Positions 11,401-22,370 of a stretch of 64,000 bases of DNA are shown one piece after another; position 1 is the stretch's first letter, and each line of letters opens with the position of its first letter. The notes beneath the pieces were generated by a model. That model was not told the origin of the DNA, made no database searches, and saw nothing but the letters and a program-made list of their open reading frames with translations. Made by a program: the position numbers and the translations under genes. Origin of the DNA: Zoroaster sp. YZ-2022 (taxonomy: Eukaryota > Echinodermata > Asteroidea > Forcipulatida > Zoroasteridae); the NCBI GenBank assembly GCA_029582265.1, contig JAQQFT010000023.1:3001071-3065070 (forward strand). The letters are read 5' to 3'.

Positions 11401-14035
11401 TTTTGCAGCCCAAAAAAAAAACAGTCAAACAATGACAAAATTGACCCCCAAAATGGCACAAACGTTTGGCAGTACCCAAATAAGGGGTTTATCACCCCAT
11501 CAAAGAGTCTAAACTTCAAAGCAGAAAAAACAAAATAAAAAAAAATAAAACAGCAACAACCTTCAATAAATAACAATGAACACATCAAGCCCCACACTAA
11601 AAAGAAAAGATGCAAAATTTAAAAAACCCTAAAAAAACCAGGATGTAATTTTAACCAACAACCCCCAGCATTGGGATGATGAGGGTATTTCAAATGAGGG
11701 ACCCGGGGGGGATTGCTACTGTTCAACATTGACCTTTTCTCAAAAAGTTTGATTTTTCCCAAAATTTCAGGAAGTGATATTTTCCCTGGGACAAATTCAG
11801 TTTTTGAAACTTTGGTTAAATACATTAAACAATTTTTTCATTCTGTTAAACCCAATAATACAAGAGTGCAATGCAGATGAACATCAAATGTAATCAACAA
11901 CAAGATGCGCAATTCTTTTCCCAATTAAGGGTTTCCCTTTTCCCTAATTTTTTTACTGTAATAAAAATGTAAAAAGGTTATGTGCCTGAACGGAAAAAAC
12001 TTTTTTAAAATTACCCCAGGAATACTGACCTTGCCTAAAAATCAACCTCATCAGTGTTTGCAACTGCACTCAATGACAAAATTGTTGATTGTAGTTTTTG
12101 CAAAAAGTACTAAATGTACGTTTTGTATTGTCAACTGCCCATCTTTCTTGTTTTAAATTACCGATTCCACGTTGCGAAAGGGAAAACAAAAAAGGTGACA
12201 GCAACCATCACCCCGCACAGATATTGTTTTATCACGATATGTGTTAATCAAACCCCAGCAATGTATTTTTGGCTTCGTGATTGTCCATAAAGGGGGGTTC
12301 ATTAGAATGTGGACACTACAAAACTTTCATTAGAGATACTTTTGGCGCAAAAACGGGTTTAAAATGACAATGTACAAAACACAACCCTTTCCCGTTTTAA
12401 AATCATATTTCCAAAAACGGGGATTTGTTTTCTACAAAAAAATTAATTAAATGAAAAAGAAACCCAAAAAAACATTGTTTTTGATAAGCCACATTGATGC
12501 CATTTCACTGAAAGGGAAGATGAGAAAAAATTGGTTCAATTTTTTTGGGCCTCCTTAATAAAACAATTTCATAGTGGGGCTTTGGGGACAGCGGCCCAAA
12601 GTTTTTCTGTCCTTTTACTTAGCCATGACAAACCCCAACCCAAAAAAATCCGGGAAAAGTTTAAAAGAGAATCACCAGAATATCCCGGGTTGGTTAAGCG
12701 AAGATTTTGTTGATTTTTTTTGTTCGTTATGTAAAATTTTTGAATATGAAAAAACAAAATAAATATGGTGCTATTCAAGTTAGAAACACTAAACATTAAA
12801 AATGAGCAAACTACCCAAACATTAAAACCGTTTCAAAAAATGTTTACAAAAGGGAATTTTGTGACATATTTTTGTTCTTTTCTATACAACAGTCTTTTTA
12901 GTCTGTACATTATAGAAATATTAAAAAAAAAAAATGTGTTATGACTCAACAGTTCAAGCCCATACACGGCAAAAATGGTTGTCCACGAGCGTGCTTCCCG
13001 TTTTTTTTTAAAAAAGGTAAAATTTAAACCCGCTTTTGGGAACACAATACCGGTTGTTTTGAGGACAGAAATATAAAAAAACAAGCCTCCTGCGAACAGC
13101 AGTCGATTCACGTTGTGGTGTGTTTTGCTGTTTGTTTCAGGGGGTTATCCCCGGGGAAGAAATTGAAGACGTAATCTGAAAGTTAAGATTCTTTGATTAT
13201 TCAATTTTAAAAGATCACAAATTGTTGACCCAGAATTACAAGTCTAGTTAAATCAAATTGGTAAAATGGAATTTAGTTTTTTTTCACACATCGTCATTGA
13301 AGTAAAAGGGAACAAACGAGGGGTTTATTTTCAAACGTGGTTTAATTTGAAGAGACCCGAATGGGATTGTTTTTTTTTTTCGTTTTCATAGGTCAGATAA
13401 TCTATATGCAAAAAATTTTTTTCCCGGGGGAAAAAGGATTTTGTGCTTTAATATGTACGGATGTTTACAAGATCGCTTGCAGACTTACAGTTCGTAATAC
13501 TTTGTAAGACGTTTTTTATAGGGAAATAGTTTTTTTCAGCCATTCCTAGATTTTGCTTTTTTGGGAAAAATTTAAAACACAATTATTTTTCTGTCGAAAA
13601 AAACAACCAGGTATTAACGGAATGGCCGGGTGCCTGCCCCCCAATTTTTCCAAAAATTCGTTTTGGACTATTAGTGCATCTCCCCGTTTAAAGCAGTTTT
13701 TTTAACGGGTAATTCGTTGATTTTAAAGCCATATTTGTCACCCCGACATTTGTCTCCGGTGTTTCCAGGGGCCGTTTGAAAGCAACATTTCATTTTTTTA
13801 CCTTTTGGGTAAAACCCTTGTTCACCAAAAAGGACGGTCGGGTACAATTGACATTTGCCAGATAGGCTTGGGTACAAATTATGTAAAAAGAGTAATTTTT
13901 AAAAGGGAAAAACCCCCTGACCAGGGGGTTAGTGGCAATTTTTCGTTTTTGGGTGCTATTTTTTTTTGTGCATTTACACAGGACAAAAACGGACATGTAC
14001 TGTGGAAAAAAAACAGAAAGATGTAGATTAGTAAT
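8440..14035. other. Unexplained core between inverted satellite arrays
   Basis: About 5.6 kb of AT-rich sequence with many homopolymer runs. Short ORFs (8849-9133 minus, 10776-11075 minus, 10858-11085 plus, 13671-13877 minus) show no recognisable domain. No RT, DDE transposase, polymerase or zinc-finger signature could be read in any frame, though frames are unreliable here. The two core ends are not inverted copies of each other, so this is not a simple palindromic assembly error. It could be the interior of a fold-back element or ordinary DNA between arrays. Confidence 0.5.
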
Positions 14036-17000
14036 GTTGGAAAAATTTTTGATTTAAAAAAAAAATATTTCTAAGAGATGTTTGGACATTTTGATTAAAG
14101 GGAACCCCTTTTTACAAAAAAAAAGAAAAGGCCCAAAAACAAACATTCCCAAAATTTTCCCCTTTAAAACGGTCTAATTGACCTTTTTGGTAAATTTGCC
14201 TTAACGGAAAAAAGGGGTGCGCTTTTATATTATCAAATAAAAATTATATTTTTAAGATTTGGGACATTTTTTTTTAGTGAACCTTTGAAAAAAGAAAAAA
14301 TGCCTGGTAACATTTCGAAAAATTTTTCCTTTTTAAAAGGTCTTTAAAATATGGCCAAATTTTCCTTAACGGGAAATTGTGTGGGCAATACATGTTCTTT
14401 ACTTAAATAAAAATTAATATTTTTAAGTGATTTTTAATTTTTTTTTAACCCCTTTACAAAAAAAAAAAATGCGTGCTTTTAAATTTTAAAAATTTCCTTT
14501 AAACAGGTCTAATTAGACCATAAAGGGGCCCAAATTTGGTTTTAAGGTTAAGTGACAATACATTTCTTTATGTTTCAAAAAAATTATTTTAAGAGATGTT
14601 TAATTTTTTTTTAAACCCTTTTTTCAAAAAAAAGAAATGCGTGAAAAATTTAGAATTCGAAAATTTCCCTTTAAACAGGTCTAAATTTGACACTAATTAA
14701 TGCCCAAATTTCCTTAACGGAAATTTGGGCATTTACATGTTCTTTTTGGTATCAAATAAAAAAATTAAAATTTTAAGAGATGTTTTAATTTTTTTTTAGT
14801 GAACCCCTTTTTTAGAAAAAAAAGAAAAGGCAGAAAAGTGCAACATTCCAATATTTTTCCTTTAAACACGGTTAATTAGACACTAATTTTGGGCCAAATT
14901 GGTTTTAAGGAAATTATGTGGGAAAAGACATGTTCTTTATGATTATCAAATAAAAAATTTATTTCTAAGAATTTTAATTTTTTTAGTGAACCTTTTGTAA
15001 AAAAGAAAAAGCCACAAAAAATGAGAAAATTCCAAAATTTTTTCCCTTTAAACACGTCTAATTAGACACTAATTTTGGTCCAAAATTTTCCTTAACGGAA
15101 ATTAAGTGGACAATGCATGTTTTTATGATTATCAAATAAAAATTATATTTTGGATGTTTGGGACATTTTTTTTTAGTGAACCCCTTTTTTGAAAAGAAAA
15201 AATGGGAAAATTTTCAAAATTTTCCCAAATTTTTCCTTTAAACAGGTCTAATTTGACACTAATTAAAGGGCCAAATTTGCCTTAACGGAAATTAAGTGTG
15301 GGCAATAAAGTTCTTTATGATTATCAAAAAAAAAATTTCTAAAGATGTTTGAATTTTGTTTTAGTGAACCCCTTTTTTTAGAAAAAAGAAAAATGCCCCG
15401 AAAATTCCAAATTTTTCCCCTTTTAAAAACGGGTTAATTAGACATAATTAATGGCCAAATTTTCTTAACGGAAATTATTGGCAGACATGTTTTTTATGAT
15501 TTTCAAATAAAAATTTAAAATTTAAGGATGTTGGTAATTTTGTTTTTTGTGAACCCCCTTTTTTAAAAAAGGAAAAGCCTGAAAAATAAATTTTGAAAAT
15601 TTTCCCCTTTAAAAAAGGTCTAATTTGACACATAAAGGGCCCAAAATTTTCCTTAACGGAAATTAAATTTGGGCAATGACATGTTCTTTATGGTTTTCAA
15701 ATAAAAAAAAATATTTTAAGGGTGTTGGAATTTGTTTTTTGTGAACCCCCTTTTTTTCAAAAAAAAACAAAAATAAATTCGAAAATTTTCCCTTTTAAAA
15801 AGGTCTAAATTTGAAATAATTAAAGGCCAAAATTTTTTAACAAATTTGTGGAAATGACATTTCTTTATGTTTTCAAAAAAATTAATTTTAAAAGATGTTG
15901 GGACATTTTGTTTTTTTTGGGAAACCCTTTTTTTAAAAAAAAGAAAGTAAAAATGCAGACACCTTCAAAATTTTCCTTTAAACACGGTTATTAGACACTA
16001 AAATGGGAAAAATTTCCTTTGGGGAAAATTAAGGGGATTTACATTTTTTATGGTATCAAATAAAAATTAATATTTTAAAAGATGTTTGGTACATTTTGTT
16101 TTTGTAACCCCCTTTTTTAGAAAATTTAAAAAAGGACAAAAAGTGCAGAAATTCCCAAAATTTGTCCCTTTTAAAAACGGCATTAAAACCAATTAATGGG
16201 CCAAATTCTTTTAAAGGGAAAAGGGGGAAAGACATGTTCTTTATGATTATCAAAAAAAAATTATTTTTCTAAGAGATGTTTGTTTTTTGTTTTTGAACCC
16301 TTTTTTAAAAAAAAAAAATGCCAAAAAGTGCAAAATTAAATTTTCCTTTTTAAAAACGCAATTAGACACTAATTAATTAAATTTGCCTTTTAAAGGAAAT
16401 TATGTGGGGAATGACATTTCTTTAGTTTTCAAAAAAAATTTATTTTAAGAGATGTTTTAATTTTTTTTTTTAGTGAACCCTTTTTGAAAAAAAGAAGAAA
16501 ACAGGCAAATTCCAAATTTTTCCCTTTAAACAGGCAATTTTGACACAATTAAAGGGCCAAATTTGCCTTAACGGAAATTAATGTGGACTGACATGTTTTT
16601 TATGATTATCAAATAAAATTAATATTTCTAAGAGATGTTTGGTACATTTTTTTTTATGAACCCCCTTTTTTAAAAAAAAGAAAATGAAAAGTGAACATTC
16701 AGTCCCTTTTAAAACGGTCTAATTAGACAATTAAAGGCCAAATTTTCCTTAAGGTTGGGAAATGACATTTCTTTTTGATTATAAATAAAAAATTATATTT
16801 CTAAAGATGTTGGTAATTTTGTTTTAGTGAACCCTTTTGTAAAAAAGAAAAAGCCTAAAAGTGCAAACTTCAAAAATTTTTCCTTTAAACACGGTCTAAT
16901 TTGACACTAATTAATGGCCAAATTTTTGGAAATTAAGTGTGACAATGACATGTTCTTTTTTATCAAATAAAAAATTTAAAATTTTAAGATGTTTGGTACA

Positions 17001-18420
17001 TTTTGTTTTTTGTGAACCCCTTTTGAAAAAAAGAAAAGGAAAAAAAAGAAATTTCAAAATTGTCCTTTAAACAGGTCTAATTAGAATAATTAAGGGCCCA
17101 AATTTGGGCCTTAACGGGAAAAAATGTGGAAATGAAAAGTTCTTTTAGATTATCAAATAAAAAAATTATATTTTAAAATGTTGGTACATTTTTTTTTTAG
17201 TGAACCCCTTTTTTACAAAAAAAAGAAAGCTGAAAAGTGAACACCTTTAAAATTTTCCCCAAACACGGGCTAATTAGAACAATTATGGGGCCCAAATTTT
17301 TTTCGGAAATTGTGGGGGATTGACTTTCTTTTTGGTTAAATAAAAAAATAATTTTATAAAGGTTTGGTAATTTTGTTTTTTGAAACCCCTTTTGTAGAAA
17401 AATTGAAAAGGCGAATTTCGAATTTTTCCCCAAATTTTTTCCTTTCAGGGGCTAATTTAAATTTTTTGGGCCAAATTGGTTTTTAAAAAATTTTGGCAAA
17501 AGTTTTTATGTTTTAAAATAAAAAAAATATTTTAAAAGTTTTTTTTTTTTGTAACCCTTTTGTAGAAAAAAAGAAAATGCCAAAAAGTAACAAATTTTGT
17601 CCCTTTAAAAAACTGTTCAATTAACATTTTAAAGGTCCAAAATTTTTTTAACGGAAATTATGTTGGAAAAATTTTTTGATTTCAAAAAAAAATTCATTTT
17701 CTAAGAGATGTTTTTAAAATTTTGTTTTTATGAACCCCGTTTTAGAAAAAGGGGAAAATGGAAAAGTTTAATTTTTAACTCAATATTTTCCCTTTTAAAC
17801 ACGGTCTAAATTAAAATAAAAAGGGGGCCAAATTTCCTTTAAGGGAAATTAATTTAAATAATTTTTTTTATATTATAAATAAAATTAATATTTTAAAATG
17901 TTTTGGACTTTTTTTAGTGCCCCCTTTTGTAAAAAAAGAAAATGCACAAAAGTGCAAACATTCCAAATTTGTCCTTTAAAAACCGGTCCATTAGAAACAA
18001 AAAAACCAATTGTTTTAACGGAAATTAGGGGACAATGAATGTCTTTAGAACAAATAAAAATATATTTAAAAGTGCGGTCATTTTTTTTAGGAACCCTTTT
18101 GACAAAAAAAAAGAAATGCCAAAAGTGCGACATTTTTGAAAATTTTCCCTTTTAAACAGGTTAAATTAGACACCCCCCATCGCCCCCCAAATTTGCCTTT
18201 TAACCGAAATTAAGGGGAAATAATTTCTTTAAATCAAATAAAAAAATTAATATTTAAAGTGATGTTTTACTTTTGTTTTTTAGTGAACCCCTTTTGGACA
18301 AAAAAGGGAAACAAAACTTTTTATAAAATTTCAAAAATTTCCTTTAAAATGGTCTAATTAGACACCATTAATGGGCCAAATTTGTTAAAAAATTAGTGAC
18401 AATGACATGTTCATTTATTT
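14036..18420 (-). repeat. Right satellite array, opposite orientation
   Basis: About 24 units of the same satellite as 6330-8440, reverse complemented. The order now reads TCTAAGAGATGTTTGG, GTGAACCCCTTTT, CGGTCTAATTAGACACTAAT, CCTTAACGGAAATTA, ATGATTATCAAATAA. Spacing is about 168-190 bp (near 14070, 14253, 14421, 14590, 14774, 14962, 15150, 15338 and onward). It ends next to a SINE tail at about 18438. Confidence 0.92.
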
Positions 18421-18437
18421 AAAAAAAAAAAAACCTA

Positions 18438-18995
18438 TTAAATAAATAATAATAATAATAATAATAATTATAATAATGTGGACTTATATAGTGGCTTAGT
18501 GCACGTATCCACCAAACTGGTGCTCAAAGTGCATTACATTATTACCCCAGCTCATCAGTTATAAATCATTCCTGAAACCATCTCAGCTCCTGTGGAGTAT
18601 ACAGCTCAATTGCTGCCATTACAGCCATATAGGGCTAGTCAAACACAACAACCAACTCTGCCCTCACAGTTACCCATTTACCCCTGGTGGAGAGAAGCAA
18701 TTATGGTAAAGTGTCTTGCTCAAGGACACAAGCACCATCCCCATAAGGCTTATCGCATAGCAAGCAGCTGCAAGGAATTGCGGATGTCTGGGGCAACAGC
18801 GCCACTCGGCGTGCAGCTGGACAAACAAAATATTATTGACGCCACAAAAGCTGCGCCAAACAGATGCCCTTTTGTATCCCTGTATGCTTTGTGGCAGTTG
18901 CTTCAGTGCTATTAGCTTATAAGGCTTATGGTCGCGTTGATTCGAACTCACATTCTGACTCTCAGCCATCAGAACACAAATCTGATGCATTAAAC
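18438..18995 (-). mobile_element. tRNA-derived SINE, interrupted by a MITE
   Basis: Minus-strand SINE. The (AAT)n run at about 18448-18478 is its 3' tail in reverse. The body has TCATTCCTGAAACCATCTCAG and TTGCTCAAGGACACAAG, and the head has GATTCGAACTCACATTCTGA (box-B-like) and CAGAACACAAATCTGATGCA. A 191-bp MITE (18741-18931) splits the body between CAAGCACCAT and the GTCGCGTTGATT part. Other SINE copies in this window lack the insert. Confidence 0.85.
18741..18931. mobile_element. 191-bp MITE nested in a SINE
   Basis: Ends are imperfect inverted repeats: left CCATAAGGCTTATCGCATAG, right (reverse complement) CCATAAGCCTTATAAGCTAA, continuing with TAGCA and CTGC matches. The intact SINE at 22225-22370 shows uninterrupted sequence at this position. 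Any target duplication is short (possibly AT or CCAT) and overlaps the terminal repeat. Confidence 0.65.
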
Positions 18996-19102
18996 ACATA
19001 ACACTTGATAAACCTAGAAAATATTTACAGAGGAAAATAAGTAATTAAATCAATTTAAATCGCTAACATTAACAGTTAAAATGGTACAAGACATGCTATT
19101 TT

Positions 19103-19540
19103 GGAAAGAATGTGTATCCGACCGCCACTTTTAAAGGGCTTTTTGGAATTTTTGCAACCACAACCAGTTAAAAATGATTCTATCGATTTTGGTGGTACAG
19201 AAAGCGAAACTATCTTTAAAATGCACTTTTATGATGGTTTTTGGACTTTATTTCCTTCTTAAAAAATCCTCCCTTCAGAAAATAAAGGATCCTATTATAG
19301 TTCCACTGCACATGTACAATGACCGGTTGGTCACTAATTGTGGAGTTTACAAGATCAGACTGACATGACTGAGGAAGTCATCGTACACCAAAACTGCCTG
19401 ATTTTTCATGAAATAAATATCCTGAATAATTTGAAGTATATGTCCACCATCATCCAATGTTCTCCATCTACTAGGTTGGTAAGATTACTTTATTGGTCAT
19501 ATTGAATGAGAAAAGTGGCGGTCGGATACATATTCTACCC
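19103..19540. mobile_element. 438-bp MITE with ~30-bp terminal inverted repeats
   Basis: Left end GGAAAGAATGTGTATCCGAC and on through CGCCACTTTT. The right end is AAAAGTGGCGGTCGGATACA followed by TATTCTACCC. The two match at about 27 of 30 positions. The interior has no recognisable coding sequence. TATTTT-like strings lie near both ends, but no exact target duplication is adjacent. Confidence 0.75.
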
Positions 19541-20285
19541 GATATTTTTTGTGAACAGTGAAATATATACTTAATTGCCAAAAATAAGGTATTTACTATT
19601 AGTATTGTATTTGTTTTATTCCTATTTCTGTATAATTATCAAACCGACACTAAATTAGCAACTTATTAAAAACATTATTTTTCCTCGCCAAAATGCTGCA
19701 TCGACTTTCGATGTGCTATAATGGCTTGAATGTGCGGTTCAGATCTTTTATGGATGACTATGCATATTTCGTAAGTGAGAGTAGTCTGTGATTCATGTTC
19801 CTTCTTTACAGAAAATGAATCATTCAGATGCCCAACAAACTTCATCTGGAGCTGGAGACTACATCATGCAAAATGGACGCATGACCCCTTGATTGATCAT
19901 CGGACAGGAAGACAACATGTGAATCTATACCAACTCTGCCACGGTTGACAACTTTATGGAAGTCCATCTCTTCTAGCTCCATCTCGGTAATAACTCAAGG
20001 ACACGAGATGGCAGTATAGAGGCGGTGTAATGAGACACGGAGGAGGAGGAGGAATGATGAGAAGAGATAACAGTGAGATGGCTCAAGACGTGGTCGGACT
20101 GAAGGTGTACAGGAGACACTGAGGTTAGATTGAGGATCGGCCACTAGTTAATTTCTTTTTACACCCTGTACTAATGGGCATATAATTGTTCCCCCACCCC
20201 CTTATCTGGCAACATTTTGTAAAATTTAAAAACAGTTCTTTTTGGGGGTGGAGGGGCTGATTTAGCTTTATCAGTTAGTAAATGT
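19541..20285. other. Unassigned, possibly exonic debris
   Basis: Better-quality sequence without a recognised gene. It holds a GTAAGT donor-like site at 19771 and a pyrimidine-rich CAG acceptor-like site at 19811, but they bracket only 41 bp and no long frame crosses them. A GGAGGAGGAGGAGG run lies at about 20040. Confidence 0.4.
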
Positions 20286-20705
20286 AAATGAGAATAACCG
20301 TGAAGTCCCCATGGTTCTCCCTGAACCATATTAACCTGTGAAATCCTCCATGGTTCTCCTGAACCATATTAACCCGTGAAGTCCCCATGGTTCTCCTGAA
20401 CCATATTAACCCGTGAAGTCCCCATGGTTCTCCCTGAACCATATTAACCCGTGAAGTCCCATGGTTCTCCCTGAACCATATTAATCTAGAAGTCCCCATG
20501 GTTCTCCTGAACCATATTAACCGTGAAGTCCCCATGGTTCTCCCCGAACCATATTAATCTGAGTCCCCATGGTTCTCCCCGAACCATATTAACCCGTGAA
20601 GTCCCATGGTTCTCCCTGAACCATATTAATCTGTAAATCCCCATGGTTCTCCCTGAACCATATTAACCCGTGAAGTCCCATGGTTCTCCCTGAACCATAT
20701 TTCTC
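20286..20705. repeat. ~38-bp minisatellite with an internal dyad, 11 units
   Basis: Eleven tandem units of about 37-39 bp, core ATGGTTCTCCCTGAACCAT followed by ATTAACCCGTGAAGTCCCC. The core is an inverted repeat (ATGGTTC / GAACCAT, 5-nt loop), so each unit can form a hairpin. A decayed twelfth core is near 20736. The minus-strand MGTSRLIWFR-type ORF is a repeat artefact. Confidence 0.93.
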
Positions 20706-20856
20706 ACTTAGCAACAGTAGAGAAACGAGTTCGCATTGGTTCTCCCTTGAACGAAGGTTGAGATACGACCTGCACCGGCCAGGATAGTTGAGATAAACAC
20801 ATGGTGTTACCGCAAACCGAAACGATAAATGTAAATGTCATTTTGTTTTGTTTCAG

Positions 20857-20944
20857 TGAGGAAGTGTTGCCAAGTACCACAGCACTGACCTTATTCCTGG
20901 AGCAAAATTCATCCGGGGAATATAGTAGAGGCTCGTCCCTCTCT
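20857..20944 (+). CDS. Orphan internal coding exon with canonical splice sites
   Basis: An 88-bp candidate exon. It is preceded by a T-rich tract ending TTTTGTTTCAG (acceptor AG at 20855-20856) and followed by GTAAGT (20945-20950), a consensus donor. After the first base, which would complete a split codon, 29 codons are open: EEVLPSTTALTLFLEQNSSG and then EYSRGSSLS, ending at a codon boundary. The sequence is not low-complexity and lies outside the repeats. I do not recognise the protein. No partner exon is convincing: the acceptor-like CCCCCTGCAG at about 21129 leads straight into a stop in the needed phase. Neighbouring exons may lie beyond the window or in the low-quality stretches. The splice sites are seen; the coding status is inferred. 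Confidence 0.45.
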
Positions 20945-21149
20945 GTAAGTCTTCAAAGTCTCATGAAAGGGTTTTGTATGTACACGTATCAGACGACAAG
21001 CAAACTAGCAAAAGATCTTGCAAAGATTTTCACTTTGTGCACCAGTGTGATTCCAATTTAGAAATTTCATGTAATTGACATGAAGACTCTTCATTTAACC
21101 AATGACACTATAATTCTTGTGCCCCCTGCAGTGGTGAATCAAGGGGGTG

Positions 21150-21275
21150 GCCCAACGTCCTCCTTCCCCTTCCTCCCCCCTCCCTCCCTTCCTCCCTTCC
21201 CCTTCCGATTGCCCCTTCCCCACCCACTCCCCCACCCCCACTCCCCCATCCCCATCCCCCACCCCCCACTCCCTG
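21150..21275. repeat. Polypyrimidine / C-rich tract
   Basis: About 120 bp of nearly pure C and T, with CCCCTTCC and CCCACTCCCCCA motifs. It could form triplex or, on the G-rich strand, quadruplex structures. The ORFs through it are compositional. Confidence 0.85.
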
Positions 21276-21346
21276 ACCAAAAAAAATGGTTAGAATGCAT
21301 GTTGCAGAGCCGGGTGAAAATTCAATTCAAATTTTCACAATTGGAC

Positions 21347-21658
21347 CAACATTAACCCTCCTACTACTACAAGGGTCAAAATAAGTCAAAATATTGATAT
21401 ACTTGCCAAGGTATATCTAGTGCATTTAAAAGTCGAACACTGTCGAACCTTACGTGTAGTAAGTACATTTACAGGTTAAAAGGAGTCAACCGCTTTTGAC
21501 TGGTAAAGCATTGTCTGGTATTGTTGAGGGTGGTCAAAATGACAGTAAAAACAGTCCAAAATGCCCCTGTGTGCACATTTGGTCAACAGTCAAAACAGGC
21601 AGTTGACCTCTATAGCAATTTCCACTAAAGTGCAGCTATAGTAGGAGGGTTAATGTTG
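21347..21658 (+). mobile_element. 312-bp MITE, TTAACCCTCCT family, intact copy
   Basis: Perfect 20-bp terminal inverted repeats: CAACATTAACCCTCCTACTA (21347-21366) and its reverse complement (21639-21658). The interior contains AAGGTATATCTAGTGCAT and GGTCAAAATGACAGTAAAA, which also occur at 28017-28260 and 28412-28722. TTAA lies within the repeats, so a TTAA-type target is possible but unproven. No coding capacity. Confidence 0.85.
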
Positions 21659-21859
21659 AATTTTGCCCAAGTTTAACATTTTGGCTGGGTTACACTTGAT
21701 TAGCGTAGTCTGCTATTTTCTGGCTCCTTAGTCCCTTTACCCATTGTATGTTCATTATTAGTTCATTAATTATATGTATGTCAAGTGTATGGGTATAAAA
21801 CCAAACCAAATATAGTACTGTGAAAATTACAAAGCTGACATTTCTAACTTCTTGGGAGG

Positions 21860-22220
21860 TTAATAATAATAATAATACATACATTTATAATGCGCAACAT
21901 ATCCACCCAAGGGTGCTCATGGCACTCACAACTATTATTTCCTCTGGTCACTGGGCCAATATCATTCCTATAATCTTTCTCAGCTCCCTGGGGAGTATAC
22001 AGCCCATTTTGTGCAACTATATTTGGCGCTACAGGGCTAATCAAACACAATTACAGCCTCTACCTTCACAGGTACCTGTCTATACACCTGGGTGAAGAGA
22101 AGCAATTACAGTTAAGTGTCTTGCTAAAGGACAAAAAATATCATGGTCGGGCGGGGTTTTGAACCCACATTCTAACATCTCAGCCACCCCAGAAAATAAG
22201 CCCAATGCCCCAGACCGCCC
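21860..22220 (-). mobile_element. tRNA-derived SINE
   Basis: Minus-strand copy. (AAT)n tail at about 21861, then CACCCAAGGGTGCTCATGGC, CTCAGCTCCCTGGGGAGTAT, a pyrimidine-rich middle, AAGAGAAGCAATTACAGTTA, and a tRNA-like head with box-B-like GGTTTTGAACCC near 22155. It is directly abutted by another fragment. Confidence 0.85.
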
Positions 22221-22224
22221 CGGG

Positions 22225-22370
22225 CCGGCCCATTTATATACTCCTGGGTAAAGGGGGCTCTGCTCAAGGACACAAGCACCATGGTCAGCCTTGATTAAAC
22301 CCCCAAATTCTTTTTTTTTCGGCCATCAGAACACAAGTCTGATGCACTAAACCATTTTCGGCCATGACAC
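22225..22370 (-). mobile_element. Truncated tRNA-derived SINE head
   Basis: Head-proximal fragment: GCTCAAGGACACAAGCACCA, GGTCAGCCTTGATT, then ATCAGAACACAAGTCTGATG. The last is the anticodon-arm region in reverse. Its uninterrupted CACCATGGTC junction is the empty-site reference for the nested MITE at 18741-18931. Confidence 0.75.

Noticed and set aside
6330..18420. CRISPR-like array, suggested by regular ~190-bp repeats
   Set aside because: Whole units repeat without unique spacers, the period is far too long, and the context is animal genomic satellite.
19693..19900. Mini-gene with ATG exon (19692-19770), GTAAGT and a downstream acceptor
   Set aside because: The implied intron is only 41 bp and the joined frame stops after about 26 further codons; the phase also does not fit the exon at 20857.
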